From: Hymenolepis diminuta
Taxonomy: Eukaryota; Platyhelminthes; Cestoda; Cyclophyllidea; Hymenolepididae
NCBI GenBank assembly: GCA_900708905.1
Contig: CAADRB010000063.1
Span: forward strand, 397,477-461,476
Length of the DNA: 64,000 nucleotides
Reading direction: 5' to 3'
Positions 31,570-43,307 of this stretch are shown here, piece by piece (positions within the stretch are counted from its first letter, which is position 1; every line of letters starts with the position of its first letter). A model generated the notes under the pieces. It worked only from the letters and a program-made list of their open reading frames with translations. It did not search any database and was not told the DNA's origin. The translations under genes were made by a program, and so were the position numbers.

Positions 31570-33547
31570 TTACATTGATCTTATGGATCTCTGCTGGTCT
31601 CACAAACTTGAACAACGTTCTTCAGTCTTGTCCATCATCAAAGTCACCTAGAGCCCTCTCTCATTACTGGATACATTAACCTGAACGTTCTTCTGGAGCT
31701 TGGGTATTGTCGATGCTCTAGACAGGCATGTTTGCTAATGACGGTTGAGACCGGGTTCGATCAAATTCACAATGTTCTACGTGTAAATGCAATTGAGGTT
31801 ACCATATGTACCGTGAAGGTGAATTGTTATTCATAAAGCCTGAAGTCGATTGTTTGTTTTAATTTTTGGAACTGTAATATGCTTTTCTTCTTCAGATTCA
31901 GAGCGTCACATTAGGATTAAAAAATCATTTCAACGTGTTATTATCTGCTCGTTGTCATATGGACATTTTGAAGATCATTTTCGTTTGTCGAAACCAGCTC
32001 TTCTTCCTCTGAACATGCAGGATAGTGGATAATCTATATGGGTGGACTCCGTTGTGTGAACTAGGTTAGTATATTAATTGTCTACTGGTTAGTTTCACCG
32101 ATTATACAAGGCAAAATAAAAAATCCGATTCTTGTATAAATTCTAGTATTTATTCAAAGCCGATATAAGGCGGCGGTGTGGTTATATCACATCAAAGATA
32201 ACTAGCTAAATCCTCGGGAAGGAATTCCTACTATCTTTATAGATTTAATTTATTTGTGGCAGCGCAGCCTTTTCATTTGATTTTTGACGGTGGTATTGCC
32301 TCAAGTGATTGGCTTTCTATGTTTTATTTTCCGTTAGCACATCGATACTGTCTATCTTAGCTAGTATTTACTCATTTAAATGTTTCCCGAATTCCATGGA
32401 CAGTGACTGCATTTGATAGTTCTCTGGTGATTAATCGCCCATGAATATTAATCTTTCCATTGGTTGGATATGATTTGCTCGCTTGACACTACAGTCTCCT
32501 GATTTCCCATCATTAACCCCCATTCCATAATATTTGAAGACTTTATGACAAAATAGAGGTATTAAATAACTCCCATTCTTATCACGATCAAGGATATAGG
32601 AAAGGTACGGGAAAGATTTAAGACAAAATATCTGTTGTACTTACTTTATTTCAATAGAAAACATTTTAGATTATAGTTTTATCTAGTTGGATGGAACCAC
32701 TGGTACTTTGTGGATTTTCAATAGTTACCGAATACAGACATTTAGCAGCTAAATTCCTGGTGAAAAATATCAATGCTCACTAAATCGGATTCTGAGTCAT
32801 TGTAATTGGCAAAGAAGGGCCCATCAACCGCGCCACAAAGCTGTGATTGACCACCAGATGTAACTAGCTTTGCCACAGATTGGTGCAAGGGTTTGGATGA
32901 GGGTATACGTAGAGGGTTTGAACTTACTCCTCTTCTGGTACGAATTTACTGTTCTCAAATCTTTAGACTTTAGAATCCTAATTCATTTATAGACACATTT
33001 AATTTTCAATCGTATCTATTTTTACCAGCATAGAGTATGTTGATGTTCATTTTTAAAGTGCTTTCGATGTAATAAATAGAATGGCCTAACTTCCACGCTC
33101 TAAGGTATTTAGAAATGTTGGCCTGCTGTTTATTTTCGAAAGAAACAACATAGATGATGCTCGTCTGCTACATCAGTGTTCTTCGACGCAGTGGTTGGAA
33201 TAGTCAGTTAGCCTTATAAGTCTGGCTATTATGACGAATGTATTCCTACCAGCAGTAATGCTGATAATGGCAATTTCAAAATGGTTCTTCTCTTTCTCCC
33301 GGAAGATCTGCGTTCACTCATCTGATCTCAAATTAAGTTCTGAAACTTCATTCTGGACCATCAGAGATCCCTTTTAATCTCCGTTTTTGAACATCAGAGT
33401 CTGGGACGGGAAATTGTTCATCCTCTTCACGGGTGTCTGAAAGATGCCGCTGGGAGTGAGATCGACAATTACGAAAGTAGATACTTCCTTGTCTCCCTGT
33501 TTCCAGAAGATGATGACTTTAATCTAGTCTGTGATTTTAATGATTAG
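31570..33547 (+). pseudogene. Decayed copy of Lrrk exons w-bb (3' end)
   Basis: Colinear with 14500-17580 of the intact gene. 31572-31822 matches exon w, 31895-32063 matches exon x with an internal deletion, 32338-32600 matches exon y, 32670-32940 matches exon z and 33200-33547 matches the terminal exon with the final GAT TAG still in place. Intron sequence between the exons is partly conserved, and an extra stretch of roughly 80 nt is present before the exon y copy. No match to exon aa was found. Numerous stops and frameshifts. Confidence 0.85.
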
Positions 33548-36500
33548 AAAAATACCTTTCAGTGCCAATAATGACATTGTGGAAGAAGAAAATGGCATTT
33601 AACGATTCAGCCTATGAAACAACTTCGCAAAATAAATTTATTCAGATAAATAAATGCACTTTGACTTTTATATTAAATAATATAATAGATTGTTTTATTG
33701 AACAAGAAAGTGACCATTCACCTTTATTTACTCAGTTGCGCGCAGAGCTTTAGTAAATACAGCTACTAAAGTCCAGTGTTTGATTGAATCAGTTTACCGA
33801 ATCAAAAAATGTTACATACAAGGCCCAGAGTCGAATTTAACAAACAAAACCTCTTGGTTTACATAGATATATGGCTCGCTGCACACGAAACCGAGAAAAC
33901 CAACACAAATTACGGGGAGAAGTAGGTATATATATAATATAATGGGAAATAGATGGTACAGCACGCAAACAATCTTTATATACATTTGTTTTAAGGTTAG
34001 TCGTTTGACTTCATATTTTAATATTCGAAAAGAAAAGTTGATATACTCCTTACAATTTAATAATAAAAGATTAAATTTGCATCCTTTAAAAGTCTACTTC
34101 AAGTTTTCGTTTAAATAAGATTATAAAATATATTCTGTTTTATTTTAAAGTGAGTATTTTTATCCTCCTTAAAAGGTGTCGATTTTATTGAAATCGCTAT
34201 TAGAAAGAGAATCCGCATCTTTGGAATAAATTTCCGTGTAATACGCCTTATTTCCAGTATTTGTTTGAATCTACAATAAGAAACATTACAATCAGTAAAA
34301 TCAAAATTTATTAACTAGCGGGGTAATGTAATATCTCATAGAGTCACCTTACCGATCTTTATTCTAAATTCAAATAATTCCTTGAAATAAAAGGCATCGC
34401 GGAGAATTTGCCACCTGACCTTTTCAAAGGAACAGATTCCATAATCGCTATTAATGCTCCTTTGAGTAGGGCAAACTCGGATAGTCTTTCTAACGGATAC
34501 AAGGGACAATAAACTTGCGACTGATGCGCTATCAGAATTCGCAATTGAGTATAATTAAATTTTTGATTTGAATCAAACTATTGGCTCTAGAATTAATTAT
34601 ATTTTCGATGGAACCAGAGGATCGACATAATTATCCTCGTCATTGAAACTATCCTTCATAACTCCCTTCTTTGAACAAGACTTTAACATCCGAAGGTTTA
34701 TAAAATAAGCTGGATGGCTCAGAGAAAACTGGGACTACTGTGGCTAGTGTCATAGAAATGATTATTCTTGCAGCAATTGTCGCGATTTGCTTCTGTACAG
34801 AAGTATCGACTTGAATTTTCCGAATATTTTAAAAAGGACCCTTTCCGTTTTAGTCTTTGTCAATCTTACTTTGAAATGGCCAGTAAAATGACGAGGAATA
34901 ATTGAAAGTGAAGTCCGTAAAAATTTGACCCTGTATTAAGTATTGTATCCCTTAATGAAAATTGGGGTTGTTATCCTCAGTGTTATTAAAAACTGTTCTG
35001 CTACAAAAATAAATAAACAACCTATCCTGAAGACGTTAACGAAAAATATACATATTTCAAATGAAGATCCAGAGATATTCTACCTTTTCATGAAGGACAT
35101 TTTCATATTTCTTCCTCCTTCCCTCTTGGTGACTTTGATAATTTAGTCTGTAATTATTACGTCCATATCGCATTTATAATGCGAATATTAACTGATCTTT
35201 TTTGTCGATCAAATGGACTTAATAATAAATTGCCTAATATGGAGATTTAATCATTTTTAAAAAAACAAAAATTTTGACCAATGAAATGCGCAATATATTA
35301 TCGATTAAGTTAATTTCTACCTCCATATTTGAATAAAATTGCTTATTTTTAGAGCAGCAAACTAAAATAAAATGAACTGAATTTAATGTGATGTCCAATA
35401 TAAAGTAATACACTCGGAAACTTAATATTGCGATCAAATGAAATTAAATAAGGTTCCTCACTCATGATTTAATGAATTTCACCTCAAGTGTATAGGTAAA
35501 AATCGGCAAAACCATTTAATTGCGCAAAATAATACACTCAAAAATATTAACAATTTCACTGTTTGAGTTGTTTTTTTTTATTTTATTTAATTTTAAAATA
35601 TGAGCTTTGATTGCAAATGAGAACTGGCTGGAGTAGTTAAGAACCGCTGACTCCATTGGGGTTTTAATAACTCAAAAAGAGGTAGAATGACATTCTCAAG
35701 AGAATGAAAAATCCTGCGGCACAAAATAGTAGAAATTCTCCTGACTTCTCAGAGTTCACATTCAAATGTCTGCAAAGCTGAATTAATGGCACCAGACCAT
35801 AGGAAAATTTCATTTGTTAGTATAATTGATTTGACAATTACAGTTATTATTAATATTGAATTCAATAAAGAGTTAATAAAAATAGGCTTTTATTTCTATA
35901 GAGGAAATATTTAGTAATTTTCATACTTGTATTTACTCTTTGCAATGTTCTATCACTACCGTCGGAATTACTTACTACGGCGAACCTATCATCAAAGACT
36001 TCCACTGCTTAACTCGGGGCTTTTTAAGTCATAAAAACGTGAATTGACTGAAATGTCATCGACGACCTCGATATCGAGTCAGTGCTCATATCTCCAAAAA
36101 AGAAAAGTAAATCTCTTGCGCAATTAAAATGTTTGAAATTCCAAATTACCGAATTTACTCTGTTCGAAAGTAATAATAAGAGGATGCCGTAATCATACGT
36201 CCAAAAGCTGAATTTTATTGTTTATTACAACTCTCTTGAGCGCACCATTTAAATCCCTTATAAAGGTGCAATGAACAAGAGTAAAATAATTGCACTCGTC
36301 AAATTCAAAAAAATTTATTTTAATTTCCATGAATATTAAAAAGTTTTATTCAAAGCAATTTCAAATCTCAACTGCTGAAGGAACGAGGAATCCAATTGTT
36401 GCTTGAAAAGTTCCCCATTCATTGTGACATAATAAATGTATTATGTGATAATATATACCAAAAATATTCATTAAAAACACAGAAATTTAATATTTCCTGC

Positions 36501-37504
36501 TGATTGATAGTATTATCGTTTATTTCAATTCCATAGCTTTTGAAATCGGAATTTCATTAGCGTTTTTCGAATTAATACTAATTATTGAAAATAATTAATC
36601 CATATTTATATTGCTTAAATGCATTAAGGGGGGCAGTACTAAAAGTGGCAGGTCATCCGGTTTTCATCACGTTCTCTACTGAGATAGAGACTTTTAAAGC
36701 ATTTTCGCAGTTTGGAGGACATTTCGCCAATAAACCCGAAGAGAACTGCGACAGTGTCATTAAACTTGAGATTCGACATTATACTTGGATGAATGAAAAA
36801 TTTGAGTTTTCCGTTTTCAGAAATTCATAACCTCTAACTTTTCCATCATCCTGATTGTCACTGAGATCGTTTTGGAAAACATTCTTCCATTTTCAAACCA
36901 GTTAACAAAAGTTTGATCTGTTTTATCTGTTCATCCACCAGTAAAGCGAGAGATCTTGCAGATAGTTTGAATATGAAATATCCAGTGTTCCAGTTTAAAG
37001 AAAAACTCTTCAAACAGCACTAATAGATTTTTTTGCTGTTTCTTCAGTTTTGATTCATAATGTTCCTCCTTTATTTTTTGGAATTCTTTCATTGCACTTC
37101 AGAAAAACAATCATTTTTTTAATATTCATTGTCACTTTCTGAAAAATATTCCATTTTTTAAATTATTTTAAATGTTTTTTTTACGAGCTACAGTATCTTT
37201 TCCCAGTTAGGAGGTAGAAACAGCACAATAACTCTTTGTTATGGCTAAAATTTATGGCAGTTTAATTTTAACTATGAACACTTAGCGTTATTCACATTAG
37301 TTCACATAATTTCCATCAAGATAAATCGTTGTTTCAATAATGGTGGTAGGAAAATAGAAAAAAATATTAATTTCGTCCAAGAAAAATTCTTAATAATTTT
37401 GCATGATTTTATGCTACTTTCGCTGCTTTTCCTGACTTCAGTAGGAGGACTTTGAGGTACCCTAATCATTGTTTTACGCCTTGAAAGTTTACGACTATTT
37501 TCTT
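33548..37504. other. AT-rich spacer
   Basis: No identified gene or repeat, apart from the candidate minus-strand exon at 34353-34554. The frame at 36585-36830 lies in a locally GC-richer patch but lacks splice support. Confidence 0.5.
34353..34554 (-). CDS. Candidate orphan exon (unidentified)
   Basis: A GC-richer patch of about 200 nt, open in the frame that ends at a strong donor, AAGATCG|GTAAGG (donor GT at 34352-34351). That frame ends in SFEKVRWQILRDAFYFKELF, which looks protein-like. A second minus frame (34359-34544) is also open but stops just before the donor. No good acceptor was found. It could be an exon of the unidentified minus-strand gene or chance. Confidence 0.25.
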
Positions 37505-37806
37505 TCCCCTTTGGATGGGTTGGTCAACTTTTCCGTGCCCCCGACTATGGTATTCTTTTAGCAAGTACTTCACAAGGTGCGTCTCTCAAAATTATTTGGC
37601 CGATTTGTGGTGACAGTATTTCTACCAGTAGTAATATTGATTATGACAATTTTGCAATGGCTCTTCTCTTTCTTCGCGAAGATGGGCTCAGATTTTGAAG
37701 CTACATTATGAACCTTATGAGCACTGTTGAGGTCTCTTCTCTGAACGTCGGAGTCTGGGACGGGGATTTGTCCATCCACTTCACAGGTGCTGAAAGTCGC
37801 TGAGTG
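37505..37806 (+). pseudogene. Third, partial copy of the Lrrk terminal exon
   Basis: Matches 17175-17480 (GGTATTCTTTT, CTCAAAATTATTTGGCCGAT, GGAGTCTGGGA.GGGGATTTG, CACTTCACAGGTG). Frames are broken. It shares changes with the copy at 33200-33547 that the intact gene lacks. It ends where the minus-strand mariner remnant begins. Confidence 0.85.
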
Positions 37807-38570
37807 GAGATATAGGGCCATCCTCCATTGGCTATGGGGTCTTTCTAAGGCAGGCTAACAACAGTGGTTTGAAGAGTCTCCACAAAGGCATCTACATTCA
37901 TATTGACCTAAGGTCTGGCGGAATAAGTGGAGGTATGGCGTACCCCTCCCTCACTGCTAACAACACCGTAAACCATCGCTGTTGTTTGAAACTTTGTGCG
38001 CAAGGATAGCAGTTGGAACTTCATGTAGTGAATTGTTATCTATCATCTCTTGGATTGACTTTTTGATCCAGTTGGAGGTTTTTTATGTCGAAGAAAAACC
38101 AAAGACATTTCCGTTCTTCTGCTTACTTCAATTTAAGAGCCGTTTTGCACTCATTAAACGATTCTTTCGTGTTGCTTTTGCCGACATAAACCAACCTCAC
38201 CTAAGAATGTATGAGAGTTGTATCCGACGCCTTGATGAACAACACTCCTTATATGTCGTTGGTTCTTCAGACACCTGAAGATCTCTGGCAAGATGTCTTA
38301 CACTGATTTTCCAGGATTTTCATCCATCATGCCACGCACTGTTCTGACAAATGTAGGTGCTGTGAGTGAGCCAGCAGAGCGTTGACAATGCTCCTGTTTC
38401 CTCTTCCTCGTGGTAGCCAATTCATCTCCATTGTTTTCATTCGGTAACTCCTTTCTAACTTTGCAAACGAAAGATCTGGGGACTTTCAGAAATCCTCCAA
38501 TTACTAAATTGTTCTGTTTCGCTTTTATAGGCACTTTTAAGGCGTGTCTTTTCATTCCATTAGTTATACT
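37807..38570 (-). mobile_element. Tc1/mariner-type transposase remnant
   Basis: Read from 38555 downward, the start KRHALKVPIKAKQNNLVIGGFLKV (as overlapping short motifs: HALKV, KAKQNNLVI, FLKVPRSFV) is the helix-turn-helix region of a Tc1/mariner family common in invertebrates. Further on, across frameshifts, come FFFDIKN, QKVNPRDDRWL, then VVSSEGG, PPLIPP and the LQT region, ending near GGWPYI. The C-terminal third with the last catalytic residue is missing, cut at the border with the Lrrk fragment. No terminal inverted repeats were identified. Confidence 0.75.
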
Positions 38571-41500
38571 AGTTTAAATTACAAAATTATAAGTGCCTTC
38601 AGATACCTTACCGACCCTGTCTGTCATCACTAATCTCTGAGACCTAACTATCTCGACTTCACAGTGGTGCTTGAAGCGCCTGACCCTAGTGTAACCTTAA
38701 GTTCCCCATAGATTACCTTCGTGTGCCCTCAATCGGTTTATTTTTACTTTCGGAATAAGTTAACTAAATGGCACTTGAGCGTTGATAGGGTTTAGTATCC
38801 CCACAACGGTGTTCGGACCCATACCACCTGTTTATGTTGTACCTTCTATATGAAGCTATATGAAATATAGTTAGTTACCGGCTCCTATGGTTCCCACTCA
38901 TCCCTTCTCTTCCTCATCTCTCAAATTCTCCTCGTGGTTTATTCAATACACTTTGGCCTACGCCTGTGTTCTGCTTTTGAAAATGTTGTTGCTGCAGTTA
39001 GCTGTTAGCTATCATTTTAGCTCGGTTCTCTTAACTTAAGCAACAGCAAACTTAAAGGCTCTTTATATACAAGAACTTTTCCAAATCAGAGGTAGGAGAA
39101 TTGAGATGGACCAGTCTTACATTGAACGATCGCAGTGGAAGGCAAGAGATCGAAGAGGAAGGATTGTAGGAAGTAGAGTTGGGTTATGGAACCGAACGAT
39201 GCGCGTGAAGGGAGAATTTTGAGTAAAAACTTCATAAGGGGCCGGTTCTGTCTCCTTTGTGAGTTTTTCCCTGGCTGTTTATGCTGTGCATACCAAAGGG
39301 ACGTCATGTTATTTACTTCTAATGTAGTGGCATACACTTATGAGGAAAAATTCATTCAGTCTAGCATATTGCGACAATTATGAATGTTAGAAATGTGTCT
39401 AACCTCTTTTCTCAATGTCTGATAGATAAATTTATCGGCCATTTATATTGAAGCAATGACGATTTCTTCCATCAAAGTCCTAGCGACCATATTATTTGAC
39501 AAACATCCCTACACCGTCTGTATTTTACTCCATCAATTATATTGACTGACTACGGTTTTAACTGACTGTATGATAAATAAACACAAAATCGCACTCGCTC
39601 TCGTTCATTTAAACGAAATTAGAGAGAATGTACTTTTGAGAAATGAGCATGTATTCGCCAAGGCCAGTAGGGCACTTAAGGACAAACTGAATAGATTTAC
39701 TTTTTCAGTGAAAATGGAAATCGTGTGAGCAGTTTACTCCTCTTATCGCTATTTATTTATTTACTGAGTTTGTATTTAAACATGATTCTAGAATACAGGT
39801 CACAAAAACGAACCATTTTATCTGCCCAACTACTGATTTTTGCCTATTTGTTGGAATTCAAGTTCGGAAAAGACAAAAAACGGTGATGACGAACAAAGTC
39901 TCGAAATTATAACCAAAATGACGAACAATTAAATGTTGTCGTACTCAAGGTTTTGCGGATTGCTATCTGGACTCATGTTTAGCATGTCAATTTCATACTA
40001 CTTAGTAAAATAAACAACCTTTTATATAGTGTGAATCGTTAATATTCATTGTTATAACGCCTTTTCAAAGCCAGCATTGAGATAATCTTCAGTTTTTGTC
40101 GTCAACATTATTTTTACTTTTCTTAAAAAATGCTCCCCATTACTGAAAAGGTAAGGATACCAATAAACCTGGCGAGCCTTAGGAATGTTCTTAAATATAG
40201 ATACGATCGTTATGAAAATTTAGTAATAATAATTGATCTTATATTTTTATGGTTATATTTATTTATTGGATCTTAATCTGATTTATTGCATGTTTTCATT
40301 ACTCCTTCTGAGTTGGTAAATGAGTATAAATATAAATATTTGTTTGTTTAAATTTAAAGTTTATATTACAAATTGTTTATATTATTATCCGAATTCACAT
40401 TGAGTGAATTCTCATTGTGAAGACTACTATTTAAGATTCATGCAAACTACTTCATATCGTGTACGATCACGTCATTTTTCAGACGTCATAAGAATGAATG
40501 AATTGGAGTGTCAACATGGCCACCCTAATTAAACAACCAGCCAATAAAGACTGAAGATTGTGCATAAAAAGTGGAGAAATAATCCAGGGGACGAATAGTG
40601 AAATTTAAATCTTGGAAATTAAAACAGTAAATCACTCATTAACTGAATTTTTACAGCCCATAGACAAAATCAACTGAAATAACACCTTTGAGGATCATCC
40701 AGTAATTTAAGGATATAAATCAGCATAGAACAGTAAAAAGATATAACACTAAAGCGCAGTAAACAATTCACATGACCATTTGGGTATTTTCATATTTAGA
40801 GTAACTGAAAGAGAGATAACTAGGTACAACGAGGAAAATAAACTATATCAACTGATTAAGTGTCTCCAACTTTGAAATAAACCACAAGGTTATGAAACTC
40901 ATCTTTCTTTAGAAATTTCATGACGTTTGATTAAGAGTTATCAGCACACTGTGATGTTCAGAAATCCGAAATGTTTATCAAATAATGGTGAAAAATCATT
41001 ATAAAAGTATTGTCATAAATCGATGCAAACGTCATCAACAACCGTCGGGGAATACACTCATGACTACAGTCTCTGTAGTGAAACTCCCTATAGGATATGA
41101 AACACCAGACAGAAGCCCATGCATAATTTAAATTTTAAATACCATCTTACATATGGGTAGCATTCGTAATGAAGGCAAAAGCTTGCTCTATCATGTCTAT
41201 TTGATGACGACTGCTGTATATTGTTGTTAAAAACAGAGGGCGTATGACGTCAGCTCAACTCCGTAAGTGACAATTCATTGAAAAGAAAGCAATACTCGTG
41301 TACTATAGACAGGATCACTAATTCTTAGGCGTAATGATCAACAAGGACCCTCAGTGTCCAATTTTCAGTTGTTTTCAATCTAATAGAAGACAGAGGTGGT
41401 TGAAAGGTCCAATTTCAGAATGTCATCCTTAAAGTTGAGAGTCGAATTCAAAGCGAGTCTTTTAAAATATCCATTAAAAATGCAGCAGTGTATGAACTCC

Positions 41501-43076
41501 CGACTGAGAAGAGTAGAAGACAATTTATTCGAATCTCATATGCCAGATCTCCCCAACCCTTTCCCAAATCTATTTCACCGTTGTGTAGCTATGCATCCCC
41601 TTGCCAAATTAGTACATTGTGAATCATCTTATACATAAATATTTCATCTCTCTGCACCTTAATTTATAACTATGTAGGGAGATGTTCCTAAGCTCAGCTT
41701 ATTTCAAGTATTGAAATAGTCCTACTGACTAGATGCGGTGTTGCATTTTGTGGAGTTAGGACGTTGAATTCTGACAAATTATTTTAATAGTCAATTCATG
41801 CTTTAATCTTAAAACAGGGCATTTCTATTCAATCCCCATGTAGCCCCAGCTCTGTAAACATTTTTAATTTTCAATTAAATACTTTTGCCTTCGGTTATTA
41901 TGATGTGAAAGTCCCTTATTTTAGTTGTAACCGTCTCTAGAACTGGTGATCCTTTTCACCTTACGGTTTTTACTGTGTCTAAAATGGAGGAATCTGAGTT
42001 TGAGTGAGATATCATCCTTCTTTTTACGACATTTTCGTTAAAAATTAGGCAAATAGCTCATTAAGACTCTCTATTTTATCTGTAGAGATAAACTTGTCGT
42101 ACTCTCTTGCCTTTTTTGGGCTTTTATTCATTCCAGGCTTTACGATTAGCCGTCTAATAATGTGGACATAAAATTTTGCAGGACGGAGCACTTATGGCAT
42201 ACTGCAACGCTGGTGACCCAGCGAGCAAGCAACTTCTCCACTTGCACTTCTATATCACCCATATAACTGCAATATTTTATCCCTTAATTAATAATGGAAG
42301 ATAATATTTATAAAAATATGTAAACAATAGGAAATTACAGACTACAATTATAAACTTCCGTAATTTTACTATGTGTGATAGCTATCTATTTGCTTTTATT
42401 AATGCACAGTAAATTATTGGCAGTTTCCACAGCAGCAACGGAATAATGAGAAGAGAGGGAGTGATCTTAGCAATCTCTGACTTCTATGGGATTTGCTAAG
42501 AGTTGCTAAATGCAATAACTACAGTACTGCTAAGAGAAATACAACATTTTATATATCGGAAAGTCTTTTTAAGACTGGATTTGACCTATTTTCCAGCCAT
42601 CGTAAAGTGGAGTTATCAAAGTCTTTCCATTCACTTTGATTTGAAAACGTTGCCTGTTCAAAATGTTAAATAAACTTGCATAAATTAAAGAGATCCATAC
42701 ACCAGGCAGGATGTAAGACTATAATCATTCACAGTTGTTTCCTTAACATTTTGTGAATGTGTTTAAAAATATGAATGTAAAATTTATCGTCACACTAATC
42801 AGAAAAAATAAATAACGGTTAAAAGAAAGATGTTGCAGCAAACATTAAAGTGATGGAATGAGTACTGGCTAATGACTGAACATGGACGAGTGGAACTCCA
42901 ACATGTGCCTTTGCTCACTTTACCTCAAAACGGTCTACTGTCTAATGCAAAAATGCTTATTATATGTTAAAAGTACGTTTGGAGTTTATTTAATAAATAT
43001 CTCACAAAAATCTCAGGTCTTTGTTCAAACGATGACGAGCTTTTTTAACTTATTGTTATTGTTAAATGTCTTTTAC
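38571..43076. other. Unannotated region
   Basis: 38571-39380 is GC-richer and probably repeat-derived, with overlapping open frames on both strands at 39086-39383. The remainder is AT-rich. The frame 41396-41638 has no splice or domain support. Confidence 0.4.
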
Positions 43077-43307
43077 AGAAAAGTTCTCTAATAACTGAGT
43101 TAGTAAATCTATCACGATATCGCTGGTTGGAACTAAATATTGCAAAATCTTTTGTAAAAATGTTATAAGTAAAGAATGTTGGATCTTGAAGTTTCCCTCA
43201 GTGTTGACAAAAACACCAATCATGTTTAGCGATCGGATGTTCATGGATTCGATACCGATATTATTCCCATCGACGGCGCATATACGTGTCATAATTGCAG
43301 GAAACAA
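43077..43307 (-). CDS. Candidate orphan exon (unidentified)
   Basis: 77 codons, phase 0 at both ends, with a good pyrimidine tract and acceptor (TTTCCTTGTTTAG) and a donor reading TTTTCT|GTAAAAG. The peptide looks natural (TRICAVDGNNIGIESMNIRS, then a leucine-rich helix LLITFLQKILQYL) but matches no domain I know. It could belong to the minus-strand gene that starts at 63686 or to a separate gene. Confidence 0.3.

Noticed and set aside
36585..36830. 81-codon plus-strand frame in a GC-richer patch
   Set aside because: No convincing splice site (only AATGCATTAAG before it) and no family match.
39086..39383. Overlapping open frames on both strands
   Set aside because: Not supported by any splice site or motif. 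Probably repeat-derived sequence.
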